Part shown: in pieces, positions 30,879 through 39,564 of the stretch
Position numbering within the stretch: the stretch's first letter is position 1
Layout of the letters: each line of letters starts with the position of its first letter
Assembly (NCBI GenBank): GCA_034437215.1
Contig: DAOTVC010000068.1
Coordinates: 1-63,566, forward strand
Source of the DNA: DAOTVC01 sp034437215
Lineage (GTDB): Bacteria; Chloroflexota; Anaerolineae; B4-G1; SLSP01
Length of the DNA: 63,566 nt
Direction: 5' to 3'
Position numbers and translations under genes: made by a program
Notes under the pieces: generated by a model
What the model saw: only the letters and a program-made list of their open reading frames with translations
The model's database searches: none
Told to the model about the DNA's origin: nothing

Positions 30879-33173
30879 CTAGAAGTCCTCTTCCTCGCCG
30901 ATGCTGACGCTGCGCTTGCGCCCGGCCGCTTTCTGCGGCCCGACGATGCCCATGGCCTCCATCTGCTCCATGATGCGCGCGGCGCGGGGATAGCTGATGC
31001 GGAGACGGCGCTGGATGCCCGAGGTGGAGATCTTCCCCTGGTGGCGGGCCAGATCGATGGCCTTCTCCAGCAGGTCGGCGTCCTCCCCCTCGCCCTCGAT
31101 GCGCAGCATCTCCGGCCCCTGCTCCTCGGCGGCGACCTTCCAGGGCGGTTTGGCCGGGGTCGCGCCCTCCCGCTTCTGCCAGAAGTCGATGAGGGCTTCG
31201 AACTCACTCTCCGAGATGTAGCAGCTCTGGATCCGCCGGGGGGCGGAGGCGTCGGGGGGCAGGAAGAGCATGTCACCCCGTCCGAGAAGGGTCTCGGCGC
31301 CGGGCATGTCGAGGATCACGCGGGAGTCGGTGTTGCTCGCGGTGGCGAAGCTGACCCGCGCCGGGAAGTTGGCCTTGATCAGACCGGTCACCACGTCGGT
31401 ACTGGGGCGCTGCGTGGCGACGACGAGGTGAATGCCCGTGGCGCGCGCCATCTGGGCGATGCGCGTGAGGGTGCGCTCGGTGTCCTCCGGGGCCGCCATC
31501 ATCAGGTCGGCCAGCTCGTCGACGAGGACGACGATGCGCGGCAGCGGCGCCTCTTCCTTCCGGGCAGCCCAACGGTTGTAGTAGTCGATGTTGCGGGCCG
31601 TCACCTCGGCGAAGCGCTTGTAGCGGTTGTCCATCTCGACGGCGACCCAGCGCAGGACCCGCAGGATCTCGTCGATGTCGGTCACGGCGGGGCCGAGAAG
31701 GTGGGGCAAGCCGTTCAGGGTGCTCAGCTCCACCATCTTGGGATCGATGGTGATCAGTTTGAGCTCATCGGGCGGGTTGCGCATGATGAGGCTGGCGGCG
31801 AGGGATTTGACGAAGACCGACTTCCCGCTGCCCGTCGTCCCGGCGACCAGGAGATGGGGCATGGTCGAGAGGTTGGCGACGATGGCGCTGCCCGCCACGT
31901 CCAGGCCCACGCCGAAGCAGAGGGGGTGATCACACTTCTCGAAGACCTCGCTGTCCAGCACGCGCCGCAGGCCCACCAGGGAGATGTCGGCGTTGGGTAC
32001 CTCGATGCCGACGACGGCGCGCCCCGGAACGGGGGCCTCCATGCGGAGGGTGCGCGAGGCCAGGGCGAGGGCCAGATCGTTGGCCAGCGCAGTGATCTGG
32101 CTGACGCGCACCTTGCGCTCCCGGGTGCCGTTACGCTGGATATAACCGGGGGTCACACCGAACTGGGTGACGGTGGGACCCGGTCGCACCTCCGTTACCG
32201 TCGCCGGGACGTCGAACTGGGCCAACGTCTCCTCGATGATGCGGCTTTTTTCCTGGATCTCAGCCTGGCCCATCCCCAAGGCTTTGTGCTCCTTGAGGAG
32301 GTTGAGAGGCGGCAGCGCGATGTCCCGCCGCGCCCGCTCCACTGCGGAGGACGTCTTGCGCGCCCTGGAACCTTGCTTCTTGGCAGGGCTCTCCTGCGCA
32401 AGGGTGGGCGACTCGATTTCCTGCGGGGGCGGTGAGGGCGCCGGATGTCTCTCGATGGGGGAGGCGGCGACGCCGTGGGCGATCCGGGCGGGCGTCGCCG
32501 TCCCGGAGCGGGAACGGGCCGGGACGCGCGAGTGTGTCTGGGCGCGCCAGAGGTTCCAGGCGCGAACGAGCCGCCTGCCGAAGGTGCGCAGATCCTCGCC
32601 GGTGACGTCGAAGGTCAACCCCAGACCGAACAGGCTCATCGTCGCCAGGAGGGCGAGGGTGATCGGGGGGCCGAGACGTTCGCGTAAGAAGACGCTCAGC
32701 GCAAAGCCCACCAGACCGCCCCCGTACCCCTCCTCCACGAGCGTCCACTTTGCTTCGGGCGTGAGGGCGTGAGTCAGGGCCAGCAGGCCGAAGAAGATCA
32801 TCTCGAAGCCGAGGAAGGGCCGCCAGCGCCAGCGTGTCGGCTGGTGGACCAGATGGCGCAGCCAGAGCACGCCCAGCAGCGTGATCAGACCCGCGATGGG
32901 GTAGGCGCCCCAGCCGAAGAGATAGATGAGGAGACCGGCCCACTTGCCGATGAGCTTGCCGGAGTTGACGCCCCATACGGTCAGAAAGGTCAACAGGCCG
33001 AAGAAGGCCAACCCGACGGCGGCCAGCTGCTGCCCTGTGGGGCCGGCCATGAACTGGAGGAGCCGGTGGGCCGTGCGAAAGCGCTCTGCGGAGGGTGTGC
33101 TCTTCTTGCCGCGTCCCTTTGACCTGCCGCTCTGGGGGCGGGCCATGCGGGAGGACTTACGCGGCTGCGGCAT
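30879..33173 (-). CDS. ftsK: DNA translocase FtsK/SpoIIIE
   Basis: 764 aa. The N-terminal part (about 35-190) has four to five membrane helices. A short basic linker follows, then the alpha/beta motor domain with Walker A AGTTGSGKS (about residue 445) and Walker B IVVLVDELADLM. The C-terminal gamma winged helix (ISTSGIQRRLRISYPRAARIMEQME) recognises polar DNA sequences. FtsK anchors at the division septum and pumps chromosome dimers for Xer recombination; a XerD-like recombinase is encoded at 38454. The start overlaps the upstream S1-domain gene by 17 nt. Complete and conserved. Confidence 0.95.
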   Translation of the reverse strand: MPQPRKSSRMARPQSGRSKGRGKKSTPSAERFRTAHRLLQFMAGPTGQQLAAVGLAFFGLLTFLTVWGVNSGKLIGKWAGLLIYLFGWGAYPIAGLITLLGVLWLRHLVHQPTRWRWRPFLGFEMIFFGLLALTHALTPEAKWTLVEEGYGGGLVGFALSVFLRERLGPPITLALLATMSLFGLGLTFDVTGEDLRTFGRRLVRAWNLWRAQTHSRVPARSRSGTATPARIAHGVAASPIERHPAPSPPPQEIESPTLAQESPAKKQGSRARKTSSAVERARRDIALPPLNLLKEHKALGMGQAEIQEKSRIIEETLAQFDVPATVTEVRPGPTVTQFGVTPGYIQRNGTRERKVRVSQITALANDLALALASRTLRMEAPVPGRAVVGIEVPNADISLVGLRRVLDSEVFEKCDHPLCFGVGLDVAGSAIVANLSTMPHLLVAGTTGSGKSVFVKSLAASLIMRNPPDELKLITIDPKMVELSTLNGLPHLLGPAVTDIDEILRVLRWVAVEMDNRYKRFAEVTARNIDYYNRWAARKEEAPLPRIVVLVDELADLMMAAPEDTERTLTRIAQMARATGIHLVVATQRPSTDVVTGLIKANFPARVSFATASNTDSRVILDMPGAETLLGRGDMLFLPPDASAPRRIQSCYISESEFEALIDFWQKREGATPAKPPWKVAAEEQGPEMLRIEGEGEDADLLEKAIDLARHQGKISTSGIQRRLRISYPRAARIMEQMEAMGIVGPQKAAGRKRSVSIGEEEDF

Positions 33174-34110
33174 AGCTCGCGCCGGATTCCACGAGTCCGA
33201 GGGCGATACGGTGCTCGTGCGGCGTGATGTCGAGTACCCGCACGTAGATCTCCTGTCCTATCTGGTAGTCGTGCTGGTGATGGGCGCCGTCGCGGCCATC
33301 GCCGGATATCTCCGATACGTGCAGCAGCCCCTCGACGCCCTCGAGGAGCTCGACGAAGACCCCAAAGCGTTCGATTCCAGCGATCTTGCCGGCGACCTCG
33401 TCGCCACAGTGGATGTGCTCCTCTACGGTGTCCCACGGGTTTGCCAGAAGGCGTTTCATGCTCAATCCGACCCGCTGATTTTCGCGGTCCACGTTGAGGA
33501 CCACGACGTCCACGCTCTCGCCGGGTTGCACGAAGTCTTGCGGATGGCGCACGCGTCCCCACGAGATCTCCGAGATGTGGACCATGCCCTCCAGCGGGCC
33601 GATGTCGATGAAGGCTCCGAAGGGGCGGACGCTGGTGACCTTGCCCGTGCAGGTGGCGCCCTTGCAGAGCCACTCCGGCCAGGGCGTCTGTTGCTTTTCA
33701 CAGTCCTCCACCTGCCGCTGGGAGAGGAGGATGCGCTTGCGGGCCGGCTCCACCTCGATGATGCACAGCCGGAGCTCGCGCCCCAGGTACTCGCCGAAGC
33801 GCTCCTCCCGGGCAACGGGATCGGCCGGGAAGGGGTATTCGATGAGATGCGAGGCGGGGATGAAGCACTCCACCCCTTGCCAGTGAGCGATCAGCCCACC
33901 ACGGTTGTGCCCATCGATCTGCAGTAACAGGATCTGATGGTCCTTGTGGAGTTGCTGAGCCTCCCCCCAGACCTTGAGGGTTGTGTCTGGGACTGTCTGC
34001 CACTCCCAGAGGCCGGGTGCCGGCTCATAACTGGTCTCACCTTCGGTCAACAACTTAAGCCAATACGGTTCACAGGTGGGATCTTGCGGAGGGATGTACC
34101 TTGCGTCCAT
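33157..34110 (-). CDS. S1-domain RNA-binding protein (three S1 repeats)
   Basis: 317 aa from ATG 34110 with AAGGAGATCG just upstream; the longer reading is unnecessary. Three S1 folds are seen: about 70-150 (GLIAHWQGVECFIPAS), 160-225 (GKVTSVRPFGAFIDIGP-LEGMVHISEIS) and 245-310 (GKIAGIERFGVFVELL-EGVEGLLHVSEIS). This resembles ribosomal protein S1 but is shorter than classic S1 (four to six domains). It probably binds mRNA or ribosomes. Its 3' end overlaps ftsK by 17 nt, so the two are co-translated, an unexpected pairing. Confidence 0.88.
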   Translation of the reverse strand: MDARYIPPQDPTCEPYWLKLLTEGETSYEPAPGLWEWQTVPDTTLKVWGEAQQLHKDHQILLLQIDGHNRGGLIAHWQGVECFIPASHLIEYPFPADPVAREERFGEYLGRELRLCIIEVEPARKRILLSQRQVEDCEKQQTPWPEWLCKGATCTGKVTSVRPFGAFIDIGPLEGMVHISEISWGRVRHPQDFVQPGESVDVVVLNVDRENQRVGLSMKRLLANPWDTVEEHIHCGDEVAGKIAGIERFGVFVELLEGVEGLLHVSEISGDGRDGAHHQHDYQIGQEIYVRVLDITPHEHRIALGLVESGASYAAAA

Positions 34111-34323
34111 AACGATCTCCTTACGACAGTGCCCAGACAATAATGCCGCGTTCACGACAGACCCCGCTGCTCATGGCTGATCTTCCCAGTAGCTGCGATG
34201 TTGTTGTCAACGCTTCCTAGATAATCGATGGCTAACCTTTGCTATTGTCCACTAATTCTTCAAAAGGGCAAGATGTGACAGCTGGGGATGACCGTTGCCG
34301 CGTGGAAGAACGCCTGGTGCTGT

Positions 34324-36237
34324 CTACCCGAGCGTGTCCAACTTTGGCTCCCCCACGGGCTCCCCGTGAGGGAGTCCCCGATCTTGGGCTTGCACTTCCA
34401 TATCTGCGACGATGCGCGCGAGATTCTCGATGGCGACGCGTTGTTTTCGATAGAAGTCGGACTCACTGACGGCCAGGCGCATGGCTACTTCGCGCACCTT
34501 CTGCCCCCGGAGGAACTTCATTTCTAAGATATTGTATAACAACCACTCGGGTGCTGTCAACTTGCGCACTCCGTCCGGGCGCAACCGCTCGATGGCTTCG
34601 GTGAGAATGGCCCGCAGCCCCTTGATGGGATCGCCGTCGTGCTCGGCGGCCGCCTGTTGGACGATGCGCAACTGCAGGAGCGGATTCTCCGTCAGCCGGG
34701 GACCACCCCAATAGTGGGCCAGGGCGTCGTGGATGCGCTCGGGGAGATCGAGAGCGTCCAGGGTGAAGCTCGAGGCCGACTGTCCGTTGTAGCGCAACAT
34801 CCCCCGGCGTCGCTGGATCTCCTCGAGCTCGCGAATCAGAGGTGAGAAGGCGAGGAAGAGGACCTGCTGGAGGCGCCGGTCATCCAGGGCGATCCGGGCC
34901 TGGAGGAGCAGCTGCTCCAGCAGGACCTCCTGGTCGGGCGACAGGGGGAGGGGGACCTGGGGGGCGCGCAGACCGATGAGCCCCAGCAGCTGCTCCCCGA
35001 CCTTGTCATACATGGGGGCGACCCAGTAGTCGTTCCAGATGACGAAGCCGTGCTCCTGGTGGGTGATGGTGCTCTCCTCGATGGGAAAGGCCGCTACCTC
35101 CTCCCGGGAGATGTGGATACCGCACCAGATCTCCCGCTGCAGCACGTCACCCTCGAGGGCGGCGACGAAGCCCCCCTCACTCTGGAGTAGTTCGCACATC
35201 GCGGCCAGGATGTTCTCGAGGAATTGGCGTAGGTCGGAGGTGGTGAGGAGCCGCTGGCTGAGGTCCTGAATCCGGGCCACCTCCTCGCGCCCTTCACGGT
35301 AGAGGGCGACGTCCAGAAGGGGCTTCCCTAACTCGACGGCGATCTGGGCGAGGATGACGCTGCCCGCCACCGCGACGAGGGAGAGGGTATACTGGGTCAG
35401 CCCCAGAGCCCGCTCGGCGGTCAGGCCTACACCGAAGGCCGCGAGGGCCAGCAGGGCCGTTGCCGGCCCGCGCAGCAGGAAGCGTACGAGCCGGTGCTTG
35501 ATCACCCGCTCCGGGGAGAGGGTGCCGATGAAGGCGACGCTGTACGCCATCAGGGCCAGCATGGCGGCGATGGCGAGGTTGCCGAGGATCAGGAGGACCC
35601 ACAGTAGAACGTCGGGGAGCCGCGAGGGCCACCCGATGAAGAGCAGGTAGGGGAAGACGCCCAGGGCCGGGGCGACGAAGCCGATGAGGAGGTAGGTCAT
35701 GCGCCGGTGGGCGGCCCGGGTGTAGGTGCGACTGCGGGCGGCCAGGGTCTGCTGCAGGCCAAGCCCTGTGCTCAGGGTGAAGAGGAGGGCGAAGGGGTAG
35801 AAGACGGGGCCGGGGCGCAGATGGAGCGCACCCGCTGCCACCACACCGTCGTGGACGACGAGGTCGCTGATGAGAGCGAGGAGCGCGACGACGCCGCTTA
35901 TCGCCGCGCTGAGCATGCGCAGCCAGTGGGGGAAGCGATCCTCCTGGACGGAGAGGCGAATGGCGCGCGTGAACTCGAGGTAGAGGGTGGGGGTGAAGGC
36001 GATGCCCAACCACTGGACGCGCAAGAGCCAGACGCTCATCTGCAGGTCCGGTGTGCCCGTGAGGAGGATATCGACAAGGTAGACGATGAGCAGGCAGGCC
36101 AAGAGGCCGCTGAAGGTGCGGGCGACGCGGCTCTCGCGATTGTAGAAGTAGAAGTAGAGCAGCAGGGCAAAGGCCGTGGCGCCTACGCCAGCGGTCAGAA
36201 CGTCATTGACGGCGATCAAGAAGGGTAACAAATTCAT
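34324..36237 (-). CDS. Seven-helix membrane receptor with GAF-like and winged-helix domains
   Basis: 637 aa. Residues about 5-220 contain seven membrane helices, like the N-terminal 7TM module of histidine kinases, followed by further helices at about 250-300. A GAF-like region (about 320-440) follows a coiled coil (EVARIQDLSQRLLTTSD). The C-terminal 110 residues contain LTAPEWLLYNILEMKFLRGQKVREVAMRLAVSE, a helix-turn-helix with a following recognition-like helix. No kinase HATPase or HisKA motif is visible. It therefore looks like a membrane-bound one-component transcription regulator. Last gene of the xerD-pnp operon, 15 nt after the GNAT gene. Confidence 0.72.
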   Translation of the reverse strand: MNLLPFLIAVNDVLTAGVGATAFALLLYFYFYNRESRVARTFSGLLACLLIVYLVDILLTGTPDLQMSVWLLRVQWLGIAFTPTLYLEFTRAIRLSVQEDRFPHWLRMLSAAISGVVALLALISDLVVHDGVVAAGALHLRPGPVFYPFALLFTLSTGLGLQQTLAARSRTYTRAAHRRMTYLLIGFVAPALGVFPYLLFIGWPSRLPDVLLWVLLILGNLAIAAMLALMAYSVAFIGTLSPERVIKHRLVRFLLRGPATALLALAAFGVGLTAERALGLTQYTLSLVAVAGSVILAQIAVELGKPLLDVALYREGREEVARIQDLSQRLLTTSDLRQFLENILAAMCELLQSEGGFVAALEGDVLQREIWCGIHISREEVAAFPIEESTITHQEHGFVIWNDYWVAPMYDKVGEQLLGLIGLRAPQVPLPLSPDQEVLLEQLLLQARIALDDRRLQQVLFLAFSPLIRELEEIQRRRGMLRYNGQSASSFTLDALDLPERIHDALAHYWGGPRLTENPLLQLRIVQQAAAEHDGDPIKGLRAILTEAIERLRPDGVRKLTAPEWLLYNILEMKFLRGQKVREVAMRLAVSESDFYRKQRVAIENLARIVADMEVQAQDRGLPHGEPVGEPKLDTLG

Positions 36238-36252
36238 ACGGCGACGAGCTCC

Positions 36253-36783
36253 TCAGCGGAGTCGTTTGCGAAAGAAGAGGCCCACCTCCTGTCCGGGCCA
36301 GTAGGCGTCCTGAAATCCGCAGACGCTAAAGCCGTTACGCTGAGCAAAGGCGATGGCGGGTTCGGCCTTTAGGGAGCATTCGAGAATCATCTGATCGACA
36401 TCCTGTCGCAGGCACCAGTCGACGGCGTAGTAGAGGAGCTGCGTCGCCAGCCCCTTCCGCCGCTCTGCTGGGGCCACCACCAGATCGGCCAAGCGCACTT
36501 GACGGTGATTGGGTTCCAGGACCACGCCCGAATAGCCGCGAATCTTGGCCCGCTCGGTCGCTACCCAGAAGCCATCGCGCCTTTGCCAGGCCTTGAGCTG
36601 CTCCTCGGGTGTGTAGTGTGGGTGGATGTGCTGGGTACGGGGCAGGTTGACCTCCCGGAAGGAGACGCGCCACTCGTTCTCGCTCCGTTGCTCCTCCATC
36701 TGCCACGCGATCGAGGTCTCGTAGGAGCCGTCGAGGGTGAGGCACTCTTTCCAGTCGTCGTTTCGAGCTGAGCGGATGCGCAC
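36253..36783 (-). CDS. GNAT-family acetyltransferase
   Basis: 176 aa. I chose GTG 36783 because AAGGAGG lies about 7 nt upstream, inside the longer reading. The acetyl-CoA signature is VRLADLVVAPAERRKGLATQLLYYAVDW (Arg/Gln-x-x-Gly-x-Gly/Ala type, here RRKGLA), then ILECSLKAEPAIAFAQRNGFSVCGF, the typical beta5-alpha4 region. Substrate unknown. It lies between the Thr/Pro-rich anchored protein and the 7TM regulator in one operon. Confidence 0.87.
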   Translation of the reverse strand: MRIRSARNDDWKECLTLDGSYETSIAWQMEEQRSENEWRVSFREVNLPRTQHIHPHYTPEEQLKAWQRRDGFWVATERAKIRGYSGVVLEPNHRQVRLADLVVAPAERRKGLATQLLYYAVDWCLRQDVDQMILECSLKAEPAIAFAQRNGFSVCGFQDAYWPGQEVGLFFRKRLR

Positions 36784-36797
36784 GGCGCACCTCCTTG

Positions 36798-37580
36798 TCA
36801 CGGGTGGTTGATGTATACGGGAATGACGCAGCCTTGGGTGTTGCCGTAGATGTCGACAGCGACCAGACGGAAGCGATAGGGGCCACCCACGGGATAGCTC
36901 TCGGGATTAGAGATGTCCCAGTAACCCAACACTCCATTTTCGACAGGTTGGTTGAACTGCGCGATAAAGCTGGGGGCATCGGACTCCGGGAACTGGACCT
37001 CGAACTTGTAGTAGGCAAAGGCGTTGATCTGGGCCGTACCCCGGATCTCGACGGGGGCGTTAGCCCCCGAGAGCGTGCTGCCCGCAGAGGGTGCTGTAAT
37101 TTGTACGTCGGGGGAGGGGCAGTTAGGCGGCTCCGCGGTGGGGAGGGGGGTTGGCGTCGGCGTCGGTGTCGCTGTCGCTGTGGATTCGGCTGCCTCCGGG
37201 GTGGGCGTGCTATCGTCGGTGACGGCTTCCACAGTGGTGGCGAGCGTGGGAGTGATCGTCTGGGTCGGGGTCGGGGTGTGCGTGGGCAGTGGCGTCAGGC
37301 CCGCCTGGGGTGCCTCCCGCGTGCTCTCGACGGCCGGCAGGGTAGGCACCAGATAGGTCGTGACGACAAAGACCATCAGCCCCAGGAAGAGGAAGAGCCC
37401 CGCCATAAGCCAGGCTCTCACGACCTTCTGTTGCTCGATCTCGCGTTCCAGGGAGAACTGTGCTGCCGCCTTCCTCTTGCGCGCAGCGAGGGCCATGAGG
37501 ACGTAGGTCAAGGTCCCCAGAAGCGCGACCAGGTAGAAGGCGATGGCCTGCCTGGCCAACCACTGTAGTACGACGTTCAT
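36798..37580 (-). CDS. Two-helix membrane protein with Thr/Pro linker and Ig-like domain
   Basis: 260 aa. Membrane helices at about 12-32 and 58-80 (AWLMAGLFLFLGLMVFVVTT) are joined by a basic cytoplasmic loop (RKRKAAAQ). Then comes a TP-rich linker (about 95-150: TPTPTQTITPT, ATATPTPTPTP) and a C-terminal Ig-like domain (about 155-258: SPDVQITAPSAGSTLSG ... GGPYRFRLVAVDIYGN). The start overlaps the purine phosphorylase stop by 4 nt. Extracytoplasmic domain function not recognised. Confidence 0.82.
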   Translation of the reverse strand: MNVVLQWLARQAIAFYLVALLGTLTYVLMALAARKRKAAAQFSLEREIEQQKVVRAWLMAGLFLFLGLMVFVVTTYLVPTLPAVESTREAPQAGLTPLPTHTPTPTQTITPTLATTVEAVTDDSTPTPEAAESTATATPTPTPTPLPTAEPPNCPSPDVQITAPSAGSTLSGANAPVEIRGTAQINAFAYYKFEVQFPESDAPSFIAQFNQPVENGVLGYWDISNPESYPVGGPYRFRLVAVDIYGNTQGCVIPVYINHP

Positions 37581-38443
37581 GCCGTCTGCAGAATATCCGT
37601 CAGGGTATCAGAGTTGAGGACTCCCCGGATGATGGTCTCCAGCCGCGGGACGAGCATCTCACCCGCTTCCAGGACCTCTTCGTGGTTCGGCGGGGGTGCG
37701 CCCTCCTCACCTACCAGGGAGTTGGTGATCCCCGAGATTCCCAGGACCTCCGTGCCGCCGTGGCGGGCCACGGTCACCTCGGGCACGGTGGACATGCCTA
37801 CGGCGTCGGCTCCGATCAGGCGCAGGAAGCGTACGTCAGCCGGCGTTTCGAAGCTCGGGCCCGCGAGGGCAATGTAGACCCCAAAGTGGCTGGGGACGCC
37901 GGCCGCGAGGGCGATCTCGTAGGCCGTCTGCCGGAGCGCCGGGTTGTAGGCCTCATTCATGCCCGGGAAACGGGGGCCCAGCGCGTCGATGTTGGGACCG
38001 TAGAGGGGGTTGTGCCCGGCCATGCCCAAGAGATTGATGTGATCACGGATGATCATCACGTCACCCGGGGTGTAGGTCATGTTCAGACCGCCGGCGGCGT
38101 TGGTGACGATGAGCATCTTGACCCCCATGACCTGCATGACGCGGATGGGGAAGCCGACCTGGGTCATGGGATACCCCTCGTAGAAGTGCCCCCGCCCCTG
38201 CATGACCATGACCGGCTGCCCCTCCAACGTTCCCAGTACCAGTTGCCCCACGTGCCCGGCTATCGTAGAGACGGGGTAGTTGGGGATCTCGCCGTAGGGG
38301 ATGATGGTGGCGTCTTCCACCGACTCGGCCAGAGGGTTGAGCCCTGATCCCAGGATCATGCCGACTCGCGGTTTGAGGGGCGTGCGCTGCCGAATGACGG
38401 CGGCTGCCGCCTTGAAGTCGTCCATCGTGAAGTACTTGTCCAT
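37577..38443 (-). CDS. Purine nucleoside phosphorylase (trimeric type)
   Basis: 288 aa from ATG 38443 with AAGGAGAGTAGG directly upstream; the longer reading upstream overlaps xerD. Cleaves purine nucleosides with phosphate to the base plus ribose-1-phosphate. Signatures: ILGSGLNPLAE (phosphate loop), GRGHFYEGYPM, IVTNAAGGLNMTYTPGDVM, ALAGPSFETPADVRF, and the family's VGMSTVPEV. Length is right for the trimeric (PunA/XapA) family. Starts 10 nt after the recombinase gene. Confidence 0.93.
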   Translation of the reverse strand: MDKYFTMDDFKAAAAVIRQRTPLKPRVGMILGSGLNPLAESVEDATIIPYGEIPNYPVSTIAGHVGQLVLGTLEGQPVMVMQGRGHFYEGYPMTQVGFPIRVMQVMGVKMLIVTNAAGGLNMTYTPGDVMIIRDHINLLGMAGHNPLYGPNIDALGPRFPGMNEAYNPALRQTAYEIALAAGVPSHFGVYIALAGPSFETPADVRFLRLIGADAVGMSTVPEVTVARHGGTEVLGISGITNSLVGEEGAPPPNHEEVLEAGEMLVPRLETIIRGVLNSDTLTDILQTA

Positions 38444-38453
38444 CCTACTCTCC

Positions 38454-39377
38454 TTATGTTTGAGATTGGTTATCTTCGGTCTTTTGAAAAGCTCGCGGGT
38501 GCGCCCGGTCGTAGGCGGTCCGTTTGCGACGGTTGGACACCTCGGTGTAGATCTGGGTGGTGCTGATGCTGGCATGTCCCAGGAACTGTTGGACCTCGCG
38601 GAGGTCGGCCCCTCCATCGAGGAGGTGGGTGGCAAAGGTGTGACGTAGGTTGTGTGGGGTCAGCCCCTCCAGTTCGGCGGCCTGCCCGTACTGCTGGATG
38701 ATGTACCAGAGCCCCTGGCGGGTCAGAGGCTGACCGCTGTGGTTCACAAAAAGGGTCTTCTCTTTGGTGTCGCGCAGCAGGAAGGGGCGCGACTCCTCGA
38801 TGTAGCGTCGCAACGCCGCCCGGGCTACACGGTGCAGGGGAATGATGCGCTCCTTGCTCCCCTTGCCCATACAGCGCAAGGTGCTGGCCTCGAAGTCGAT
38901 ATCGCCCAGCGTGAGCGCCGCGGCCTCCGTGGCCCGGATGCCCGTAGCGTAGAGGATCTCCAGCAGGGCCTGGTCACGGAGGCCCAGCGGCGTCTCGTCC
39001 TCGGAGACGATCTCCATCAGATGGGCGATCTCCTCCTGGGTGAGCGTGTGGGGGAGCCGGCGACCGACTTTCGGCTGCTGGAGCCACTCGCTCAGGTCTG
39101 TGGAGAGGACCCCCTCGGCGTAGAGGAAGTTGAGGAAGGAGCGACCTGCTGCCACCTTGCGGGCGATGGTGGCGGTGCTGTACTGCCTCTCCTGCAGCAC
39201 CTCCACGTAGCTCTCGAGGAGTGTCGGGGAGAGTTGCTCCCAGGACGTGAGACCCTCGTTCTGTATCAGATGGCCCCGGAGCTGTTCCAGGTCGCTCTGA
39301 TAAGCGGAGAGGGTGTTCGCTGCATAGCCGCGCTCGTATTCGATGTAGTGTAGAAATTGTTGGAGATGCTCGTTCAT
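38454..39377 (-). CDS. Tyrosine recombinase, XerC/XerD type
   Basis: 307 aa. Catalytic residues all present from ATG 39377: Arg148 (ATGIRATE), Lys172 (GKGSKERIIPL), His242 and Arg245 (HNLRHTFATHLL), His268 (GHASISTTQIY) and Tyr277. The N-terminal SAM-like core-binding domain covers about 1-100. Length and motifs match XerC/D, which resolve chromosome dimers with FtsK; it could also be a phage-like integrase, but no phage genes are near. The preferred start is ATG 39377 (GGAG nearby) over GTG 39386. First gene of a five-gene operon. Confidence 0.92.
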   Translation of the reverse strand: MNEHLQQFLHYIEYERGYAANTLSAYQSDLEQLRGHLIQNEGLTSWEQLSPTLLESYVEVLQERQYSTATIARKVAAGRSFLNFLYAEGVLSTDLSEWLQQPKVGRRLPHTLTQEEIAHLMEIVSEDETPLGLRDQALLEILYATGIRATEAAALTLGDIDFEASTLRCMGKGSKERIIPLHRVARAALRRYIEESRPFLLRDTKEKTLFVNHSGQPLTRQGLWYIIQQYGQAAELEGLTPHNLRHTFATHLLDGGADLREVQQFLGHASISTTQIYTEVSNRRKRTAYDRAHPRAFQKTEDNQSQT

Positions 39378-39510
39378 GTGCTCCACAGATGGTATCAGGT
39401 GGCACTCTCTAAGCCCTGCTCTGGCTGCGTCAAAAAACTACCGCTGCTTACTACCCCTATCGTCTTGGAAGCCCCACCTGCCAGGTTGTCTCTGACGCTT
39501 CCATTAGCGG

Positions 39511-39538
39511 GATTATAACATAGCTAGCAATAATGCAA
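39511..39538 (-). promoter_or_regulatory. Promoter of the xerD-pnp-regulator operon
   Basis: On the minus strand TTTGCA (39538-39533), 16-nt spacer, TATAAT (39516-39511), about 125 nt upstream of the recombinase start. Confidence 0.6.
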
Positions 39539-39564
39539 AGATAACGCCACGCCGGCGCGCGCCT

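Noticed and set aside
38454..39377. Phage or integron integrase
   Set aside because: No phage, attachment or cassette features nearby; it is the first gene of an operon with metabolic genes, and its length fits XerC/D.
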